In this document: piece by piece, positions 60,890 to 64,000 of the stretch
Layout of the letters: each line of letters begins with the position of its first letter
Numbering within the stretch: the first letter of the stretch is position 1
Assembly (NCBI RefSeq): GCF_001888185.1
Contig: NZ_CP016364.1
Location: 1,240,001-1,304,000 of the forward strand
Length of the DNA: 64,000 nucleotides
Direction: 5' to 3'
DNA from: Phaeobacter porticola
Lineage (GTDB): Bacteria > Pseudomonadota > Alphaproteobacteria > Rhodobacterales > Rhodobacteraceae
Position numbers and translations under genes: made by a program
The notes under the pieces: model-generated
Told to the model about the DNA's origin: nothing
Database searches by the model: none
What the model saw: only the letters and a program-made list of their open reading frames with translations

Positions 60890-61807
60890 ATGAAAACAGC
60901 TATTGCAGTTTTGACCGTACTCGCCGTGATGGCGGCTATCTGGTACGCAGCCTGCGTGCCGATGAATATCAAGGGGGTACTGGACGGAGCCGAGCGTGCA
61001 GGCGTTGAAATCACCCCCGCCACGGCCCGAGAGCGTCGCGAAATGAGCGCGCTGGGGTTGGTGGCCGACAACAGCTTTGCGATCTCAGAGGTCTGGTCTC
61101 AGGATCGGCCGCGTCTGCCGGCCCCACATCAGGTGGCGGTAGAGCTGTGGCAGACTACCGTCGAAAAACGGATCACCTCAAAACGCAGCCTGATCTACCA
61201 TGGTCAGGTTACGCTCTCTGCGACCTTGCTTGGGTTTGTGATTGGCACCGGGCTTGGCATTTTATTGGCGGTTGGGATCGTTCATTCGCGCGTGATGGAC
61301 ATGTCAGTGATGCCCTGGGCAATTGTAAGCCAGACCATTCCCATCATCGCCCTGGCACCAATGATTATCGTGGTGCTCTATTCAATTGGGGTGCAGGGGA
61401 TCCTTCCCAAGGCGATCATCTCGGCCTATCTCAGCTTCTTTCCGGTTGTGGTTGGTATGGTCAAAGGGCTGCGCAGCCCGGATCAGATGCAGTTGGATCT
61501 GTTAAAGACCTATGGCGCAAGCACCGGTCAGGGGTTTTGGAAACTTCGGTTTCCGGCTTCGATGCCCTATCTTTTTGCCTCGCTCAAGATTGGTATCGCC
61601 GCGTCTCTTATCGGGGCTATTGTTGGCGAATTGCCCACCGGGGCTGTTGCTGGGCTTGGCGCGCGATTGCTGGCCGGCAGCTACTACGGGCAGACAGTGC
61701 AGATCTGGTCGGCGCTGTTTGCAGCAGCCATTCTGGCGGCTGTTCTGGTGGCGCTGCTTGGCTTGATCGAGCGACGTGTGCTGAAACGGATGGGGGTGCA
61801 GGCATGA
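60890..61807 (+). CDS. ABC importer permease 1, SsuC/TauC type
   Basis: A 305-aa permease with an N-terminal membrane anchor, an unusual periplasmic segment of about 80 residues (PMNIKGVLDGAERAGVEITP...), and the BPD_transp_1 core: LIYHGQVTLSATLLGFVIGT, PIIALAPMIIVVLYSIGVQG and the ATPase-contact EAA-like loop LLKTYGASTGQGFWKLRFPA. GGGAGG precedes the ATG. It works with the second permease as a heterodimer, as in ThiX-type and RiboX-type systems. The start overlaps a possible 35-codon frame by an ATGA. Confidence 0.9.
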   Translation: MKTAIAVLTVLAVMAAIWYAACVPMNIKGVLDGAERAGVEITPATARERREMSALGLVADNSFAISEVWSQDRPRLPAPHQVAVELWQTTVEKRITSKRSLIYHGQVTLSATLLGFVIGTGLGILLAVGIVHSRVMDMSVMPWAIVSQTIPIIALAPMIIVVLYSIGVQGILPKAIISAYLSFFPVVVGMVKGLRSPDQMQLDLLKTYGASTGQGFWKLRFPASMPYLFASLKIGIAASLIGAIVGELPTGAVAGLGARLLAGSYYGQTVQIWSALFAAAILAAVLVALLGLIERRVLKRMGVQA

Positions 61808-61849
61808 CAATTCGGTCGCAAGGGGGTGCTGTCATCGCGATGCAGCCAT

Positions 61850-61882
61850 GGCTCCGCCAGGATATTTGTTCAAAGGTGAAAG
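61850..61882 (+). repeat. Recurrent intergenic element, copy 2
   Basis: GGCTCCGCCAGGATATTTGT with CAAAGGTGAAAG lies 42 bases after the permease 1 stop. It shares GGATATTTG and the purine-rich end with copy 1 at 58325-58369 and leads into the ribosome site (AAGGAGAC) of permease 2. Confidence 0.4.
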
Positions 61883-61895
61883 AAGGAGACCGGAC

Positions 61896-62741
61896 ATGGT
61901 GATGGTCATCTTAGCGATCCTGATCTGGTGCGCAGGGTGGTGGGTCAATAGCCGCCTGGCCAATAGTGTTGCGGCTGATACCCGCGCAGTGAAACTGGCA
62001 GTGCCGATCATCTTTGGTATTGTTGTGCTGATCGTTTGGGAACTGCTGGTGCGCGGGCTTGAGGTGTCTCTCGTGATCCTGCCAGCGCCTTCTTTGATCG
62101 TGACGCGATTTGCTGCGAGCCTGCCGATCCTTTGGCAAGATTTTCAACAAACGATTTTGAAGGGCGCTCTGTCCGGTTATCTGATTGGCTGCACAGCAGC
62201 GCTGCTGATGGCGATTGCGGTTGATCGCAGTGATTTTCTGCGCCGGGGTCTATTGCCAGTGGGGAATTTTGTGGCGGCACTGCCGATTGTTGGCACTGCA
62301 CCTATCCTGGTGATGTGGTTTGGATTCGATTGGCAGTCCAAGGCGGCGGTTGTTGTTGTGATGGTGTTCTTCCCGGTTCTTGTGAACACGGTTGCTGGCT
62401 TGCGCGAGACCTCAGCGATGCAGCGCGATTTGATGCAAACCTATGCGGCCAGTTATTGGCAGAGCTTTTTTAAGTTACGCTTGCCTGCTGCTTTGCCGTT
62501 CATCTTCAACGGGCTCAAGATCTCGACGACTTTGGCATTGGTTGGGGCGATTGTGGCTGAGTTCTTTGGCTCACCGACTGTCGGCATGGGCTTTCGAATC
62601 TCGACCTCGGTTGGGCAATTGGCGCTGGATATGGTCTGGGCCGAAATTTTGGTGGCAGCCCTTGCGGGGTCGGCGTTTTACGGTGTGATGGCACTGTTTG
62701 AGAAAACGCTTACTTTCTGGCATCCGTCGCAACGGGGGTAA
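61896..62741 (+). CDS. ABC importer permease 2, SsuC/TauC type
   Basis: A 281-aa permease with two N-terminal helices and the same core as permease 1: FQQTILKGALSGYLIGCTAA, LPIVGTAPILVMWFGFDWQS and the coupling loop LMQTYAASYWQSFFKLRLPA. The ATG at 61896 follows AGAAGGAGACCGGAC. A longer open frame starts 16 codons earlier but would run through the intergenic element. The two dissimilar permeases probably form one heterodimeric channel. Confidence 0.9.
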   Translation: MVMVILAILIWCAGWWVNSRLANSVAADTRAVKLAVPIIFGIVVLIVWELLVRGLEVSLVILPAPSLIVTRFAASLPILWQDFQQTILKGALSGYLIGCTAALLMAIAVDRSDFLRRGLLPVGNFVAALPIVGTAPILVMWFGFDWQSKAAVVVVMVFFPVLVNTVAGLRETSAMQRDLMQTYAASYWQSFFKLRLPAALPFIFNGLKISTTLALVGAIVAEFFGSPTVGMGFRISTSVGQLALDMVWAEILVAALAGSAFYGVMALFEKTLTFWHPSQRG

Positions 62742-62859
62742 GCTGAGGCTCTGACATGGCCTTTGTATCTTGGCTCGATGATGAAAAAACCTTGGATAAC
62801 ACAGGGGAATTCGCGCAGAGTTTCGCAATAACAATAGACATAACAACAGGGAGAAGACG

Positions 62860-63846
62860 ATGAAAACATTGCTGACAGCCGCCGCCATGGCGCTGGGAAC
62901 CGCATCGGTTGCACAAGCCGCTGACGAGGTGAAGTTGCAATTGAAGTGGGTGACGCAAGCCCAGTTCGCTGGCTACTATGTCGCTTTGGACCAAGGGTTC
63001 TATGAAGCGGAAAACCTGGATGTGACCATTCTGCCCGGTGGTCCGGATATTGCACCGACGCAAGTGATCGCCGGTGGCGGCGCTGATGTGACCGTTGAAT
63101 GGATGCCCGCAGCCCTTGCCGCGCGTGAAAAAGGCCTGCCGCTTGTTAACATCGCCCAACCTTACAAAAGTTCGGGCATGATGCTGACCTGCTGGAAAGA
63201 CACCGGTATCGCGGCACCAGAGGATCTGGCCAATCGCACACTGGGGGTTTGGTTCTTTGGCAACGAGTTCCCATTCATGAGCTGGATGAGCCAGATGGGC
63301 ATTTCCACCGAAGGCAAGGGTGATAAGGGCGTTGAGGTCTTGAAGCAGGGCTTCAATGTGGATCCCTTGTTACAGCGTCAGGCGGATTGTATTTCGACCA
63401 TGACCTACAACGAATATTGGCAGGTTATTGACGCCGGTGTTGCCCCAGATGAGCTGATTACCTTCAAATACGAGGATCAGGGCGTCGCGACGCTGGAGGA
63501 TGGGTTGTATGTGTTGGAGGACAACCTCAGTGATCCAGCCTTTGTCGATAAGATGCAGCGCTTTGTACGCGCATCGATGAAAGGCTGGAAGTGGGCTGAG
63601 GAAAACCCGGATGACGCAGCCGAAATCGTGCTGGACAATGATGCCTCTGGTGCCCAGACCGAAGAACATCAAAAGCGCATGATGTCTGAGGTCGCCAAGC
63701 TGACTGCGGGCAGCAATGGCGCGCTGAGCGAAGAGGATTACCAGCGCACCGTGAAGACGTTGCTTGACGGCGGCTCTAGCCCGGTGATCACCAAGGAGCC
63801 TGCTGGCGCTTGGACGCATGTCATCACTGATGCTGCCCTGAACTGA
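62860..63846 (+). CDS. ABC importer substrate-binding protein, NMT1/THI5-like
   Basis: The 328-aa periplasmic binding protein has a Sec signal (MKTLLTAAAMALGTASVAQA) and the NMT1/THI5-like fold: VKLQLKWVTQAQFAGYYVAL, GFYEAENLDVTILPGGPDIA, VIAGGGADVTVEWMPAALAA and GNEFPFMSWMSQMGI. This family binds pyrimidines, thiamine precursors, riboflavin or sulfonates. In this context a pyrimidine-derived or hydantoin-like ligand is inferred. It is the last gene of the importer set and is followed by a GC-rich hairpin. Confidence 0.92.
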   Translation: MKTLLTAAAMALGTASVAQAADEVKLQLKWVTQAQFAGYYVALDQGFYEAENLDVTILPGGPDIAPTQVIAGGGADVTVEWMPAALAAREKGLPLVNIAQPYKSSGMMLTCWKDTGIAAPEDLANRTLGVWFFGNEFPFMSWMSQMGISTEGKGDKGVEVLKQGFNVDPLLQRQADCISTMTYNEYWQVIDAGVAPDELITFKYEDQGVATLEDGLYVLEDNLSDPAFVDKMQRFVRASMKGWKWAEENPDDAAEIVLDNDASGAQTEEHQKRMMSEVAKLTAGSNGALSEEDYQRTVKTLLDGGSSPVITKEPAGAWTHVITDAALN

Positions 63847-63866
63847 TTGCGAGGCGCTTAAACGAT

Positions 63867-63894
63867 GCCCCTGTCCGCGTTAGCGGGCGGGGGC
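63867..63894 (+). terminator. Hairpin after the binding-protein gene
   Basis: A twelve-pair stem (GCCCCTGTCCGC with GCGGGCGGGGGC, two G-T pairs, loop GTTA) lies 20 bases after the stop, followed by a weak T-rich stretch (GTTTGGTTT). It probably ends the importer transcript. Confidence 0.7.
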
Positions 63895-63980
63895 GTTTGG
63901 TTTGCAGAATGGATTTTTTAGCGCAGGTTCGCCTGCGTGTTTTCTTGCGTTATCCAGAGCGATCGACGCGCAGTATGAAT

Positions 63981-63996
63981 TTGATTGGGCGGTCAA
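63981..63996. promoter_or_regulatory. Degenerate RutR-box-like sequence at the right edge
   Basis: TTGATTGGGCGGTCAA agrees with TTGACCA-N2-TGGTCAA at 10 of 14 fixed positions, with a nearly complete right half. It may mark the promoter of a further pyrimidine gene just outside the window. The match alone is weak. Confidence 0.3.
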
Positions 63997-64000
63997 TTTG

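Noticed and set aside
1-64000. tRNA, rRNA, CRISPR array, insertion sequence, prophage or toxin-antitoxin pair
   Set aside because: Gaps were read for cloverleaf, spaced-repeat and terminal inverted repeat patterns, and the protein list for transposases, integrases and Cas proteins; none was convincing. A tRNAscan and ISfinder search would be needed to exclude them fully.

Overview
The window is a stretch of alphaproteobacterial chromosome, most likely from the Roseobacter group of Rhodobacteraceae (Phaeobacter, Leisingera or Ruegeria-like). The evidence is a complete sox cluster with its SoxS/SoxR/SoxT arm, a GapR nucleoid protein, an NDUFA12-type complex I accessory protein, a fused MrpA/MrpB antiporter subunit and a RutR-type pyrimidine regulon. 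The DNA is GC-rich and densely coding with many 1-20 base overlaps between operon partners. I saw no rRNA, tRNA, insertion sequence, prophage or CRISPR array, so this looks like core or stable accessory chromosome rather than an island. The mrp operon runs off the left edge.

Layout. 1-3089 (minus): Mrp cation/proton antiporter (mrpC partial, fused mrpAB). 3351-4801 (plus): a Tat-exported rhodanese coupled to a secreted PHB-depolymerase-type esterase. 4896-9600 (minus): opgC-opgG-opgH, synthesis and decoration of osmoregulated periplasmic glucans. 9623-14817 (minus): a TTC38-like TPR protein, a TPP enzyme overlapping a class III CoA-transferase, and a DUF302 protein. 15005-25266: the sox locus, with soxS-soxR-soxT leftward and soxV-W-X-Y-Z-A-B-C-D rightward, enough for periplasmic oxidation of thiosulfate to sulfate. 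Four copies of an ATTC-N8-GAAT type palindrome lie before soxS/soxV, soxX, soxB and soxC. 25449-33896: housekeeping genes (Hsp70-like, lytic transglycosylase, GlxA-type AraC regulator, clpP, clpX, RidA, NDUFA12-like, MlaD, DUF2155, aat). 34012-35877 (minus): accB-accC. 36038-36574: PAS-LuxR regulator. 36771-42034 (minus): a LivFGMHJ-type ABC importer, divergent from a ScfR-type XRE regulator (42265-43578), with two related palindromes between them.

43678-48571 (plus) is the least familiar block: a DNA-binding-domain-less response regulator, a small membrane protein and a transporter-like (SSSF) histidine kinase are translationally overlapped, and are followed by a FliM-like C-ring protein with a long Gly/Asp-rich tail. 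48809-51087 (minus) is a second sulfur module (persulfide-dioxygenase-like MBL hydrolase, two half-size YeeE transporters, DUF442 sulfurtransferase) with no regulator of its own. After small genes and gapR, 53393-63846 is a reductive pyrimidine catabolism regulon: preT-preA, a convergent RutR-like TetR gene, an M20 amidohydrolase, dihydropyrimidinase and an ABC importer (ATPase, two permeases, binding protein). A perfect RutR-type operator lies between the regulator and the amidohydrolase, and weaker versions lie before preT and at the right edge.

Together the genes describe a marine-type heterotroph that gains energy from reduced sulfur (sox plus persulfide detoxification under a probable persulfide-sensing repressor) and scavenges pyrimidine or hydantoin-like nitrogen. 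All functional calls rest on reading the sequence and on knowledge of the families; no database search was run.
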